Source of the DNA: Hirschia sp964352025 | Lineage (GTDB): Bacteria > Pseudomonadota > Alphaproteobacteria > Caulobacterales > Hyphomonadaceae | Length of the DNA stretch: 64,000 bases | Direction of reading: 5' to 3' | NCBI GenBank assembly: GCA_964352025.1 | Contig: CAYGPZ010000015.1 | Coordinates: forward strand, 13,464-77,463 | Shown: positions 17,257 through 26,648 of the stretch, one piece after another | Layout: every line of letters begins with the position of its first letter | Position numbering within the stretch: the first letter of the stretch is position 1 | The notes under the pieces: generated by a model | Seen by the model: the letters and a program-made list of their open reading frames with translations, nothing else | Told to the model about the DNA's origin: nothing | The model's database searches: none | Translations under genes and position numbers: made by a program

Positions 17257-18567
17257 ATGAAAGATCTTGGCATTCGGATTCTTGGTGCAGGTTGTGCTGG
17301 ATTGGGAGCGTCCTACGAACTCAACAATCAGGGTGTAAAACCCGTCATTTATGAAGCACATGAACATGCAGGTGGTCACACCTTTAGCCACGTTTTCGAT
17401 GACGGCTTTATCTTTGATGAAGGCCCTCACGTCTCATTTACGAAAAATGAGCGGATCAAAAACCTGTTTGCCGAAAGCTGTGGACAGAAATTCAATGCTT
17501 TCGAATCCAGTGTAAACAACTATTGGCAAGGCCATTGGATTAAGCACCCAGCACAGGTCAACCTTCACGGCTTGCCAGATGACTTGGTGGTTGATTGTAT
17601 CAAAGACTTCATTCATGCTCAAAACAATGAATATGGCGAAATCAACGATTACCAAGATTGGCTGTTGGCTGCGTTTGGACCTACATTCGCCAACACCTTC
17701 CCTGGTCAATACACAAAAAAATACCACACGACAGAAGCAAAGAACCTGACAACTGACTGGTTAGGCCCTCGCCTATACCAACCAGACATTTCAGAAGTTC
17801 TGCACGGTGCGCTTTCCAAAGAAACAAAGGATGTTCACTACATCCCTGAATTCCGTTACCCAACAAATGGTGGTTTCGTTTCATATTTGGATATGTTCAC
17901 CAAAAATGCTGAGATAAACACAGGACACCGTGTCACTGAAATCGACATGGAAAAGAAAAAGCTGACTTTCTCTCACGGTGCAGAAGCTGATTTTGAGAAA
18001 CTCATCTCTTCCATCCCGCTTCCGTCTCTTATTCCTTTAATCAAAAACGCACCAAAGGAAGTTCTGGAAGCATCTCAACTTCTATCTTGTTCTCAAGTTG
18101 CGCTTATCAACATTGGCCTAAACCGATCTGATATTAGTGATGCGAACTGGACGTATTTCTATGATGACGACATCATTTTCTCACGTTTGAGCTTCCCACA
18201 CACATTCTCATCACATGTCGCTCCAGATGGTTGTGGTTCCATTCAGGCTGAAATCTATTTCTCTGACAAATGGAAACCGATGACCGGCACGCTTGAAGAC
18301 CTTATCGAGCCAACAATCGAAGGTTTGATGAAATGTGGTCTCATTAAAAACCGCGAAGAAATCATCCACAAAAGTACGTTATATGCACCGTGGGGAAATG
18401 TTATCTTCGATCAAGACCGTCCAAAATGTCTAAAGATCGTTCATGACTACCTAAAAGAGATTGGTATTGCTTATTGTGGTCGCTTTGGTGACTGGGCGTA
18501 TATCTGGACGGATGAGTCTTTCATCTCCGGAGAACGCGCAGCAAACATGCTCGTAAATTACAGCTAA
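17257..18567 (+). CDS. NAD(P)/FAD-dependent oxidoreductase of the UDP-galactopyranose-mutase/amine-oxidase superfamily
   Basis: This 436-aa flavoprotein has an N-terminal FAD motif LGAGCAGLG (GxGxxG at residues 10-15), an acidic strand end in VIYEAHEHAGGHT, and a C-terminal FAD segment (CGRFGDWAYIW). RYPTNGGFVSYLDMF in the middle resembles the substrate-side strand of UGM-like and protoporphyrinogen-oxidase-like proteins. In sugar loci such proteins often act on nucleotide sugars or glycans, but the exact reaction is unknown. It diverges from the RmlC-like gene and ends in a strong terminator, so it is its own transcript. A GAGGGAA ribosome-binding site supports the start. Confidence 0.75.
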   Translation: MKDLGIRILGAGCAGLGASYELNNQGVKPVIYEAHEHAGGHTFSHVFDDGFIFDEGPHVSFTKNERIKNLFAESCGQKFNAFESSVNNYWQGHWIKHPAQVNLHGLPDDLVVDCIKDFIHAQNNEYGEINDYQDWLLAAFGPTFANTFPGQYTKKYHTTEAKNLTTDWLGPRLYQPDISEVLHGALSKETKDVHYIPEFRYPTNGGFVSYLDMFTKNAEINTGHRVTEIDMEKKKLTFSHGAEADFEKLISSIPLPSLIPLIKNAPKEVLEASQLLSCSQVALINIGLNRSDISDANWTYFYDDDIIFSRLSFPHTFSSHVAPDGCGSIQAEIYFSDKWKPMTGTLEDLIEPTIEGLMKCGLIKNREEIIHKSTLYAPWGNVIFDQDRPKCLKIVHDYLKEIGIAYCGRFGDWAYIWTDESFISGERAANMLVNYS

Positions 18568-18590
18568 ACCTAATTTAGCTCTTCAATTTC

Positions 18591-18629
18591 AAAGCCCTCT
18601 GCTCTTCATCGTCAGCAGAGGGCTTTTTT
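18591..18629 (+). terminator. intrinsic terminator after the UGM-like gene
   Basis: AAAGCCCTCTGCT (18591-18603) pairs with AGCAGAGGGCTTT (18614-18626) around a 10-nt loop, followed by a T-run to 18629. This is a strong Rho-independent terminator 23 bases after the stop. Confidence 0.95.
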
Positions 18630-18785
18630 ATTATTTATGCCGTCAGAATATGATAATATAAACCTCTAATTTCGCGATATATTTGGGTGAGATAGCAAAC
18701 TTTCAATCGTTTATTTTGACTCTTTTTAAGGCAATTTGCGCTACCCATCATCGCAGCAAGCTTTTACTAGGTGAGAAGATTTCAA

Positions 18786-19841
18786 ATGTTTGATTATGTG
18801 AAAGGCCGCCGTGTTCTCGTAACTGGGCACACAGGATTTTGTGGCTCTTGGCTTTCTTTGTGGCTAAACAGCCTAGGTGCCCAAGTGCACGGCTTATCAA
18901 AAGTTCCTTACACAACACCAAACCTTCACTCCATGCTGGATATTTGGAATGAAGATAACTCCTTTATTGGAGATATTGGGTTTTCAGGTGTTACCAAACC
19001 TGTGTTCGACAAAGTCCAGCCTGAAATCGTCTTCCACTTGGCAGCGCAACCTATTGTGCGTCAGTCTTATACCGACCCGATCGAGAATTATCGCAGCAAT
19101 GTCATGGGAACGGCTGAAGTTCTTCAGTCTATTCACGAGACCCAAAGCGTTAAGGCATCTGTTCTCGTAACAACAGATAAAGTCTACCATAATCGCGAGT
19201 GGATTCATCCATATCGTGAGACCGATAGACTCGGTGGAAAAGACCCATACAGCGCCTCAAAAGCAGCATGTGAACTCGTTATTTCAAGCTATTGCGACAC
19301 AATCCTTGATGCAGACCGTGTTCTGTGCGCAAGCGCGCGCGGCGGAAACATTATCGGCGGCGGAGACTGGTCCACTGACAGACTAATTCCAGATATTGTA
19401 GAAGCATTAGCATCTGATGGAACGCTCGTTATAAGAAACCCAGCGGCCACCCGCCCTTGGCAGCACGTTCTAGCATTGTGTCACGGCTATATCCAATTGG
19501 GTGAAGCTTTATTCAATGGTGACAAATCCAAAGCGGGAAGCTGGAATTTTGGTCCTATAGATGAAACCTCTGTCACAACGCTTCAAATTGTTGATGCCTT
19601 TGGTAAATATTGGGCACGTCCAAACGTCGATATCCAAGGTTCGCCACTGCACGAAGCACAGCGCTTAGCTCTAGATAGCTCCAAAGCACGAATAGATCTG
19701 AATTGGTCCCCTTCTTGGTCAACAGAGCAAGGTATAGCCGAAACTGTCTCTTGGTATAAAGCGCATCAAGCAAATGAAGACATGCTGGCCTACAGCAAAA
19801 AACAAATTCAAGCGTATGAGAACATTCTCTCACAACAATAA
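18786..19841 (+). CDS. rfbG: CDP-glucose 4,6-dehydratase
   Basis: This enzyme converts CDP-glucose to CDP-4-keto-6-deoxyglucose, the branch point for CDP-linked deoxysugars. The 351-aa extended SDR has TGHTGFCGSWL near the N-terminus (glycine-rich NAD loop), TTDKVYHN, the Tyr-x3-Lys in YSASKAACEL, and ARGGNIIGGGDW, which is strongly characteristic of RfbG. A GTG at 18771 opens the frame five codons earlier. ATG 18786 starts with FDYVKGRRVLVTG, the usual family beginning. It is followed by a hairpin and then by rfbF, its metabolic predecessor. Confidence 0.92.
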   Translation: MFDYVKGRRVLVTGHTGFCGSWLSLWLNSLGAQVHGLSKVPYTTPNLHSMLDIWNEDNSFIGDIGFSGVTKPVFDKVQPEIVFHLAAQPIVRQSYTDPIENYRSNVMGTAEVLQSIHETQSVKASVLVTTDKVYHNREWIHPYRETDRLGGKDPYSASKAACELVISSYCDTILDADRVLCASARGGNIIGGGDWSTDRLIPDIVEALASDGTLVIRNPAATRPWQHVLALCHGYIQLGEALFNGDKSKAGSWNFGPIDETSVTTLQIVDAFGKYWARPNVDIQGSPLHEAQRLALDSSKARIDLNWSPSWSTEQGIAETVSWYKAHQANEDMLAYSKKQIQAYENILSQQ

Positions 19842-19856
19842 AATTAACTAACCTAA

Positions 19857-19881
19857 AGTGGGGCAGCCTGCCCCACTCTTT
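19857..19881 (+). terminator. GC-rich hairpin between rfbG and rfbF
   Basis: AGTGGGGC (19857-19864) pairs with GCCCCACT (19870-19877) around a 5-nt loop, followed by a weak T-tract (CTTTG). It lies 16 bases after rfbG and may end or attenuate its transcript before rfbF. Confidence 0.6.
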
Positions 19882-19976
19882 GATGCACTAAACTGGCAAG
19901 CTTATTGCTTAATAGATGATCAAAGACCGAAATTGCACACTGCCCCTTTCAATCTTTGCAAATAGAGATATTTAAA

Positions 19977-20747
19977 ATGAAAGTCGTAATTCTTGCCGGT
20001 GGATACGGAACAAGATTATCTGAAGAAACATCAATCCGCCCAAAACCTATGGTCGAAGTTGGCGGTAAACCAATTATCTGGCACATCATGCATTGCTATG
20101 CCAAATATGGTCACAAAGATTTTGTGATCCTTGCAGGTTATAAAGCGGAATTCATCCGTAATTACTTCTTGAATTACCACCGTCAAAATTCTGATTTCAC
20201 AATCAACACTGGTACTGGTGAAATCTCATGGAGCAGATCTGACCTTGAAGACTGGAACGTAACCGTTCTAGATACAGGTCTAGAAACAATGACAGCTGGT
20301 CGTGTAAAACGTGCACGTGACGTTATCGGTGACGAACCATTCTTCCTAACTTACGGAGATGGTGTGACTGACTTGAACATTGATGACCTTCTTAAATTCC
20401 ACAAAGAACAGAACAACCTTCTAACGCTTACTGCTGTAACTCAGCCTGGCCGTTTTGGTGCTCTTGGTCTTTCTGACGACAACAAGCAAGTAACAGCCTT
20501 TAAAGAAAAAGCTGCTGATGGCGGCGGTCTTATTAATGGTGGCTTCTTTGTCGTTGAACCTGAGCTTTACGACATGATTGATGGCGATTCTACTGTTTGG
20601 GAAGAAGGTCCAGTCGATAAGGTTGTAGATATGAAACGCTTAGGTTCTTTCCACCACCGAGGCTTCTGGCAGAACATGGACACACTTCAAGAAAAAAACA
20701 AACTTGAAAAACTATGGGCTTCAGGAAACGCGCCCTGGAAACCATAA
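19977..20747 (+). CDS. rfbF: glucose-1-phosphate cytidylyltransferase
   Basis: This enzyme makes CDP-glucose from glucose 1-phosphate and CTP. The 256-aa protein opens with the nucleotidyltransferase signature VVILAGGYGTRLSEET, then RPKPMVEVGGKPIIWHIM, both characteristic of the RfbF subfamily. The metal-binding Asp is in TYGDGVTD. ATG 19977 puts this signature at residue 2, so I prefer it to the upstream in-frame start at 19956. Together with rfbG it defines a CDP-deoxysugar pathway for the glycan locus. Confidence 0.94.
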   Translation: MKVVILAGGYGTRLSEETSIRPKPMVEVGGKPIIWHIMHCYAKYGHKDFVILAGYKAEFIRNYFLNYHRQNSDFTINTGTGEISWSRSDLEDWNVTVLDTGLETMTAGRVKRARDVIGDEPFFLTYGDGVTDLNIDDLLKFHKEQNNLLTLTAVTQPGRFGALGLSDDNKQVTAFKEKAADGGGLINGGFFVVEPELYDMIDGDSTVWEEGPVDKVVDMKRLGSFHHRGFWQNMDTLQEKNKLEKLWASGNAPWKP

Positions 20748-20760
20748 GCCGATAAATTCA

Positions 20761-20796
20761 ACACCTGACATGCTATATATCTAGCGTGTCAGGTGT
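20761..20796 (+). terminator. long 15-bp hairpin after rfbF
   Basis: ACACCTGACATGCTA (20761-20775) pairs with TAGCGTGTCAGGTGT (20782-20796) with one G-T wobble and a 6-nt loop. It lies 13 bases past the rfbF stop. There is no clear T-run, so it may be an mRNA-stabilising or processing hairpin rather than a true terminator. Confidence 0.55.
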
Positions 20797-20884
20797 ATTC
20801 AGACTGCTTGCTACTAAAACAAATTCCAGACGTTAGAAATCACGTCAACCTTTCACAGCATTGAACGAAAGAAATTGGATTAAA

Positions 20885-21856
20885 ATGACAAACGCAACTA
20901 CCAACAATACAGATCACCCGTTGGTCGCTATTATTACACCCGTATATAATGGCGGAAAGTTTCTCGAAGAAACAATGGAGTGCGTCCAAAACCAAACCTA
21001 TCCAAATATCGTACATGTTGTTCTGGATAATTGCTCAAAAGATAACACTGCTGAGATAATCGAAAAGTACAAAGACTCTAAAATTCCTGTATTGCCGTAC
21101 AAGAATGAAGACGTTCTACCTATCGTACCTAACTGGAATGCAGCGTTCGGTCACACGCCGAAAGATGCGAAGTACATCCGTCTATTGTGTGCAGACGACA
21201 CGATGAAACCGGACTTTATTGAAAAAACTGTCGCAGTTGCTGAAAAAGATGAAGATATTTCTGCTGTATGTTCGCTAATTACCAAAAACGACGACTCTGT
21301 TGAATTCAGTTGGCCCGATCAAGAAGTCATGGACGGTGACGAAGTTATTCGCCGTTTCTTCAAAGCTGAAATTGGTTTTTTCGCAGTGCACTCGCTCATG
21401 CGAGCAGACGTTCTGGAACTAAGAACGCCTTTCCTTAATGCTTCCTACACTGGTTTTGATTTTGAAGTATTCCTAGCCATTCTCAAAGGTAAGAAAATGG
21501 GAATGATCCATGAAGAACTCGGTTGGGTTCGTATCCATGGTGAATCTCAGACTTCTACAGTCATGCTGTCTAAGAACACTCACTTTGCTGATTGGTACTC
21601 GACTTTATACGATCACGGCAAAGACGTGTTCAGTGAAGAAGAATTCAAGCGTGTCGCAAAACGTTATGAACGCTACTATTTAGGTAAGTGTCGTGGCTGG
21701 CAACGCACGGGTGCCGATGAGATCGTGAAATTCCACAAAGATCGCATCGCCGAAGTTCGCTCTCCCGTAACAATGTGGGACGAAGTAGATTCATTGGTAC
21801 ACGGTGCAATGGTCAAAATTGGTGCGCGTCCCGGATGGACAGGCTGGCCAAACTAG
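20885..21856 (+). CDS. family 2 glycosyltransferase (paralogue A)
   Basis: This 323-aa GT-A fold transferase begins with the nucleotide-binding strand VAIITPVYNGG and continues with ETMECVQNQTYPN. The metal-binding acidic motif is in LLCADDTM. The later WVRIHGESQT helix corresponds to the acceptor-side region. No membrane segment is seen, so it acts at the cytoplasmic face of the inner membrane. The frame extends upstream to 20861 through a TTG; ATG 20885 gives the same length as its close paralogue at 24600. Sugar donor and acceptor cannot be read from sequence. Confidence 0.88.
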   Translation: MTNATTNNTDHPLVAIITPVYNGGKFLEETMECVQNQTYPNIVHVVLDNCSKDNTAEIIEKYKDSKIPVLPYKNEDVLPIVPNWNAAFGHTPKDAKYIRLLCADDTMKPDFIEKTVAVAEKDEDISAVCSLITKNDDSVEFSWPDQEVMDGDEVIRRFFKAEIGFFAVHSLMRADVLELRTPFLNASYTGFDFEVFLAILKGKKMGMIHEELGWVRIHGESQTSTVMLSKNTHFADWYSTLYDHGKDVFSEEEFKRVAKRYERYYLGKCRGWQRTGADEIVKFHKDRIAEVRSPVTMWDEVDSLVHGAMVKIGARPGWTGWPN

Positions 21857-21886
21857 AGCCTACAAGGCTGGTAAAAGGTACCGAAA

Positions 21887-23044
21887 ATGGATACTTCAAA
21901 AACCATTCTTTTTCGTGTCGGACCGTTTCCCAAACTGTCTGAGACCTTTATCATGAGCCAAATTGAAGGACTTGTTGATCTTGGTTTTACGGTCAACGTC
22001 CTTGCTGACAATCGCTGCGAAGATATCGACTTGATAAAGTCGGAAGTCATCAAAAAGATTGCGAAAGACAACACAACCTATCTTGAAGATGATCATTCTC
22101 TAATTCACAAAGTGGTTGGAATACTGCCCTATCGGCTAAAATCGGCGATTAAAGGCTTCCGCGAAAAAAATGCTTATAAACTCAATGATGTCATATTATG
22201 TCACTTTGGCTGGATGGGCGTCGAAGCAAGTAAGCATCTAAAAAAAATGGATTACAAAGGAAAATTATTCACGATTTTCCATGGCGCTGACATGTCCACT
22301 TACCTCAAAGAGTTTGGTGGCAATCCGTATTCAGAACTATTTGAAATCGGCCACCGCTTTTTGCCGATAAGTCAGTTCTGGAAAGCCAAACTCATTGAAT
22401 TAGGCGCTCCAGAGAACCGCATTATATTACATAGAATGGGCGTAATCCCATCAGCATTCAGCTTCTCACCTAGAGACACAGAAAATGTAGAAACATTTGA
22501 GTTTATTTCTGTGGGACGCCTCGCTGAAAAAAAGGGAACTGAATTCACCATTCGTGCTCTCAAGCAAATGCAGACCAACAAACCATTTAAACTCACACTA
22601 ATCGGTAATGGCCCTTTGGAAAAACAGATCAAAGAGTTGGCCAAAGACCTGAATGTTGAACACCTTATAGAATTCACCGGAAGCCTCAGCCACACCGAAG
22701 TCGCTCAGCGTTTGAAACAAGCCAATGCATTTGTCCTTCCAAGCGTTGTCGCTAGCAATGGTGATATGGAAGGAATTCCAGTCGCCCTCATGGAAGCTAT
22801 GGCATCAGGCCTACCGGTTATATCGACAAAACACTCAGGCATTCCAGAACTCGTCAAACATGAAGAGACCGGATTACTGACGGAAGAGAAAAACGTAAAC
22901 GAGCTCGCGGCAGCAATGTTGCAAACAATGACAGAACCTGAAGCAACAGCTAAACGTGCTATAGCCGCAAGAACACTCGTTGAGACGGATTTTAATAATG
23001 AAATTTGGAACCAACGTCTCGCTACAACTCTTTCTGCCACTTAA
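21887..23044 (+). CDS. family 4 (GT-B) glycosyltransferase
   Basis: This 385-aa retaining GT-B enzyme has the donor-binding C-terminal domain clearly readable: FISVGRLAEKKG, LIGNGPLEKQIK, and the E-x7-E motif region EGIPVALMEAMASGLPVI followed by HSGIPELV. The N-terminal half (acceptor domain) contains ILCHFGWMGVEA and FHGADMSTY, common in colanic-acid WcaL-like enzymes. An AAAGGT ribosome-binding site precedes the ATG, 30 bases after the previous stop. It is probably co-transcribed with the flanking GT2 and flippase genes. Confidence 0.9.
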   Translation: MDTSKTILFRVGPFPKLSETFIMSQIEGLVDLGFTVNVLADNRCEDIDLIKSEVIKKIAKDNTTYLEDDHSLIHKVVGILPYRLKSAIKGFREKNAYKLNDVILCHFGWMGVEASKHLKKMDYKGKLFTIFHGADMSTYLKEFGGNPYSELFEIGHRFLPISQFWKAKLIELGAPENRIILHRMGVIPSAFSFSPRDTENVETFEFISVGRLAEKKGTEFTIRALKQMQTNKPFKLTLIGNGPLEKQIKELAKDLNVEHLIEFTGSLSHTEVAQRLKQANAFVLPSVVASNGDMEGIPVALMEAMASGLPVISTKHSGIPELVKHEETGLLTEEKNVNELAAAMLQTMTEPEATAKRAIAARTLVETDFNNEIWNQRLATTLSAT

Positions 23045-23063
23045 TTAGAGATCAAAATATAAA

Positions 23064-24545
23064 ATGACCAACGCAACGGCAGAACATACAGACTCAAAAC
23101 CAATGGCCAAAGACGTCGCCAAAGGTGCGGCATGGTCTACTATGGCGAATATCGCACGTATTGCGTCCGCCCTATTCGTTCTGCCTGTATTGGCGCGTTT
23201 TCTGACTCCTGAAGAATTTGGCATCATGCAGATCGGGATGCCGATTGTTCTATTTTTGCTAATGTTCAATGACTTTGGATTTGGTCCAGCGCTGGTTCGC
23301 GCCAAAAACCCAAGCAAAAATCTTTGGAGAAGCGTGTTCTGGGTAAACTTCCTGATTGGGATAGCAATGACTGCAGTCTTGTTCCTATCAGCAGGTCCAA
23401 TAGCTGACTGGTTCAAAGTCCCCGAAGCGAAACAAATAATTCAAGCTTTGTCTTTCTTGATAATGCTCAATTGCGTAATCATTACGCCTTCATCTGAGCT
23501 CCAGCGTCGAATGAAATTCAACATTCTTTCGATGATAGAAGTTTTGTCGATCTCGCTAGGGATTGGTGTTGCTATTTACTCAGCAATTCATGGCTATGGT
23601 GCATGGTCACTTGTTGCGCAACAAATCGTACTCTTTACCGTCAAATCAATATTGATGTGGGTATATGCTCAACCACCGATCAAACCCGTCATTGTTATTG
23701 ATGAGCTAAAAGCCGTATTTGGTTTTTCATCCAACTATATGGCATCAAGAACTGTGAACTTCTTTGCCAGAAACGCAGACAATCTCATTATTGGTAGAGT
23801 GCTAGGAACCGCCGCACTTGGTTTTTATTCGATTGCCTACAGAATCCTGCTTCTGCCGGTAGAAATATTCGCATGGGGATTAAGTCAGGTTCTGATGCCT
23901 GCTATGTCAAAATTCCATGAAGACAAACATAGAATGCAAGCGGCGACACTCAAAACATACCGCTTAATCTCGGCATTTACCTTTCCCACAATGGCTGGAA
24001 TTTCAGTCATGGCTGTTCCGCTTATCTCTACCCTTTTGGGAGACCGCATGGCACCAGCTGCGCAAGTTCTCCAAATCCTCGCTCCAGTGGGAGCATTGCA
24101 AAGCTTGGGAAGCACGCAAGGCGCGATGTTCACGGCGCTAGGACGCGCTGACATACTATTCAAGTTCTCCTTTATTGGAGCAATTGCATCTATCGCAAGT
24201 TTCTTGATTGGGGTGCAATGGGGACTAACAGGTGTTGCGATTGGATACCTCATCGCTAACTTCGCTCTTACGCCCTATGCTTTTGCGCGTGCTCTGAAAT
24301 TGATAGAGCTACCTATAACTAGGGCTTTGTACGCTCTGAGAGCACCTGTGCTAGCATCGCTTATAATGGCCGCCATCGTCTATTTTGGTCTTCACTTCAC
24401 CCCTGCTTCAAACTTCAGTCATTTGCTTCAAATGCTCGTGCTCGTTCCATTGGGCGGAGTAACTTACCTAATTGCCACATGGTTCATAGACAAAAGCTTG
24501 ATTACCGAAGTTTTGGGGGTAGCCAAAGACATTACTTCCAAGTAA
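23064..24545 (+). CDS. lipopolysaccharide/oligosaccharide flippase (Wzx-like), copy 1
   Basis: This 493-aa multi-spanning inner-membrane protein of the MOP superfamily moves lipid-linked oligosaccharides to the periplasmic side. The opening region ending in KGAAWSTMANIARIASALFVLPVLARFLTPEEFG is abbreviated here; it is typical of the polysaccharide-transport (PST/WzxC-like) group. About twelve to fourteen hydrophobic segments follow, with charged loops such as RTVNFFARNADNLIIGRVLG. It lies 19 bases after the GT4 gene. A second, different flippase lies at 27789. Confidence 0.88.
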   Translation: MTNATAEHTDSKPMAKDVAKGAAWSTMANIARIASALFVLPVLARFLTPEEFGIMQIGMPIVLFLLMFNDFGFGPALVRAKNPSKNLWRSVFWVNFLIGIAMTAVLFLSAGPIADWFKVPEAKQIIQALSFLIMLNCVIITPSSELQRRMKFNILSMIEVLSISLGIGVAIYSAIHGYGAWSLVAQQIVLFTVKSILMWVYAQPPIKPVIVIDELKAVFGFSSNYMASRTVNFFARNADNLIIGRVLGTAALGFYSIAYRILLLPVEIFAWGLSQVLMPAMSKFHEDKHRMQAATLKTYRLISAFTFPTMAGISVMAVPLISTLLGDRMAPAAQVLQILAPVGALQSLGSTQGAMFTALGRADILFKFSFIGAIASIASFLIGVQWGLTGVAIGYLIANFALTPYAFARALKLIELPITRALYALRAPVLASLIMAAIVYFGLHFTPASNFSHLLQMLVLVPLGGVTYLIATWFIDKSLITEVLGVAKDITSK

Positions 24546-24599
24546 TAAAGCGACTGTTTTTATTCTTCTTTGAAAATTTAATGCTGGGGGGCATTCATA

Positions 24600-25571
24600 A
24601 TGATTGATTCAAACAATTCCAATTTTCCTCTCGTAGCCGTTGTTACGCCTGTGTATAACGGCGGAAAATACCTTCGTGAGACAATGGAATGCGTTCAAGC
24701 GCAGACGTATCCAAATATTATTCATTTAATTGTCAACAACGCGTCAACAGATGACACTGCCGAGATCATAGATGATTTTATGGGGCGAAAAGTTCCCATA
24801 AAACTCGTGACACATGACAAACTTATTCCTGCTGGCGAAAACTGGAATTCTGCAGTTGAAGCCGTACCTAAAGAAGCCAAATGGGTAAGATGGATGTGCG
24901 CTGACGACGCAATGCTTCCAAATGCAGTTGCAAAGACTGTTGAAATTGGCGAAAGCGATCCTGAAATTGGAATTGTAGGATGTATCCGCGACATCAATGG
25001 AGAAATCGATCCTCCACTCTGGCCTGCTGAGCAAACCATATTCTCAGGACAAGAAGCACTTCAACGCTTCTTTGAAAACAAGGGTAAAATCATGGCCCCA
25101 CATGTATTGTACAAACGCGAAGCGATGTTGCCATATTCTCCATTTTTCGAGTTAAACAATACAGCGCTAGACACTGATGCAGTTCTAAGAGTTTTGACCA
25201 AATGGAAAATGGGTTTTTGCCATGAGCATTTGGCTTTCACTCGTCACCACGATGACACACAAACCGCTCAATTGGTAACACCAACGCGTATGCACCTGTT
25301 TGATTGGTTGCTATTTGTAAATCGATACGTCGAGAAGGCCTATCCCGACAAAAAAGGGCAATATATGCGCAAAAGATATCAACGCCATTATCTTCGAAGA
25401 TTACTGAATGCAAAACGTTCTGGTACAGCCCAAAAAATGTGGGACACTCATATGGCTAAGAACATGCAATTCTTTAAAAAGCCAACAGTGATCGATTTCG
25501 TTGACGCAGCAATTGATGGAATTTTGATTAAATTAAAAATTCGTCCTAAATGGTTACCTTACCCTTGGTGA
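24600..25571 (+). CDS. family 2 glycosyltransferase (paralogue B)
   Basis: This 323-aa GT-A transferase is clearly a duplicate of the gene at 20885. It has the same length, the same opening (FPLVAVVTPVYNGGKYL), ETMECVQAQTYPN, an equivalent CADDAM acidic motif and a similar end (KIRPKW). The centre has diverged, for example around LFDWLLFVNRYVEKAY, so acceptor or donor preference may differ. A very strong GGGGGG ribosome-binding site precedes ATG 24600. It is followed after 13 bases by another glycosyltransferase. Confidence 0.88.
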   Translation: MIDSNNSNFPLVAVVTPVYNGGKYLRETMECVQAQTYPNIIHLIVNNASTDDTAEIIDDFMGRKVPIKLVTHDKLIPAGENWNSAVEAVPKEAKWVRWMCADDAMLPNAVAKTVEIGESDPEIGIVGCIRDINGEIDPPLWPAEQTIFSGQEALQRFFENKGKIMAPHVLYKREAMLPYSPFFELNNTALDTDAVLRVLTKWKMGFCHEHLAFTRHHDDTQTAQLVTPTRMHLFDWLLFVNRYVEKAYPDKKGQYMRKRYQRHYLRRLLNAKRSGTAQKMWDTHMAKNMQFFKKPTVIDFVDAAIDGILIKLKIRPKWLPYPW

Positions 25572-25584
25572 GATAGTAAATACT

Positions 25585-26538
25585 ATGACCGCAATATCTG
25601 TACTACTTGCAACATATAATGGGGACGACCTGTTGCGTCGGACTCTACAAGGCTATGCCGATCTTGGTCAGCAAGATTTTGATTGGCAAATTATCGTTAT
25701 CGACAATGCAAGTACGGATAATACGCAGGATGTTTTAAAAGAATTTGCTGAGCAGCTACCACTAGATACTGCTATCGAATCAAAACCTGGTAAAAATCGA
25801 GCTCTCAATCTTGGTATTCCACTTCTAAAATCTGATAATGTCATTCTAACTGACAATGACTCCATCCCCCATTCAGGCTTTCTGAAAAACTGGGTTCAAG
25901 CTTTTGAAGATCACCCCAAAGTCGACATTTTCGGCGGCGCAATCCAGCCCCTATTCGATACGCCCATGCCGCAATGGATGCTTGATACTAAGCCTCATTT
26001 TGAAGAATTGTTTGCGCTTCGTGAAGGCATTGAAGATGGGCCAATAGATGCTGATTTCATCTTCGGACCCAATATGGCGGTAAGGCGTTCAGTGTTTGAA
26101 CGCGGGGTTACGTTTGATGAAAACGTTGGCCCAAATGGTGCCATCAAAAACTATGCAATGGGCAGTGAAACCGCCTTCTGTCGCGAAGCACAATCTCGCG
26201 GAATGGCGCTGTACTATATTGGAACAACAACAGTTTCTCATATCGTGCGAGAAAACCAAACGACTGAAGAATTTAGAAACAAACGCGCCTATCGGATGGG
26301 CCTTGGCACCGCTAGGAAACATATTCTGGAAGGCCAGATAGCGCCCGTTTCTTCCAATCCCGCTGTCCAGACGCTGAAAAACATTTTGCGACCAATCAAG
26401 CTTTCAATCGAAGAAAGTAAACTCAAAAAGAAATGCCTCACTGATAATCCCGAGCAAGAATTTGAAGCGGTCTGGGATTTGCACTTCTTCAAAGGTTATC
26501 AAGCGGGCTTAGAACAAGCACGCAAGCCAACAACATAA
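25585..26538 (+). CDS. family 2 glycosyltransferase
   Basis: This 317-aa GT-A enzyme opens with ISVLLATYNGDDLL. The conserved Asp is in VIDNASTDNT, and the metal motif is in ILTDNDSIPHSGF. A downstream segment ENVGPNGAIKNYAMGSETAFC resembles the acceptor-binding part of GT2 proteins that use undecaprenyl-linked acceptors. There are no membrane spans. It is tightly packed after paralogue B (13 bases), which supports an operon. It is clearly different from the two paralogues in the centre of the protein. Confidence 0.87.
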   Translation: MTAISVLLATYNGDDLLRRTLQGYADLGQQDFDWQIIVIDNASTDNTQDVLKEFAEQLPLDTAIESKPGKNRALNLGIPLLKSDNVILTDNDSIPHSGFLKNWVQAFEDHPKVDIFGGAIQPLFDTPMPQWMLDTKPHFEELFALREGIEDGPIDADFIFGPNMAVRRSVFERGVTFDENVGPNGAIKNYAMGSETAFCREAQSRGMALYYIGTTTVSHIVRENQTTEEFRNKRAYRMGLGTARKHILEGQIAPVSSNPAVQTLKNILRPIKLSIEESKLKKKCLTDNPEQEFEAVWDLHFFKGYQAGLEQARKPTT

Positions 26539-26648
26539 ACAACTGAAATAAATTGCTACTGCATAACGTGATTGCAAAGGCATCGCGCTTTTTGTAAATG
26601 CCAGCATTCTCCACTTAATAGTGGGCCCTAATTTTGAGCGAGAACACT

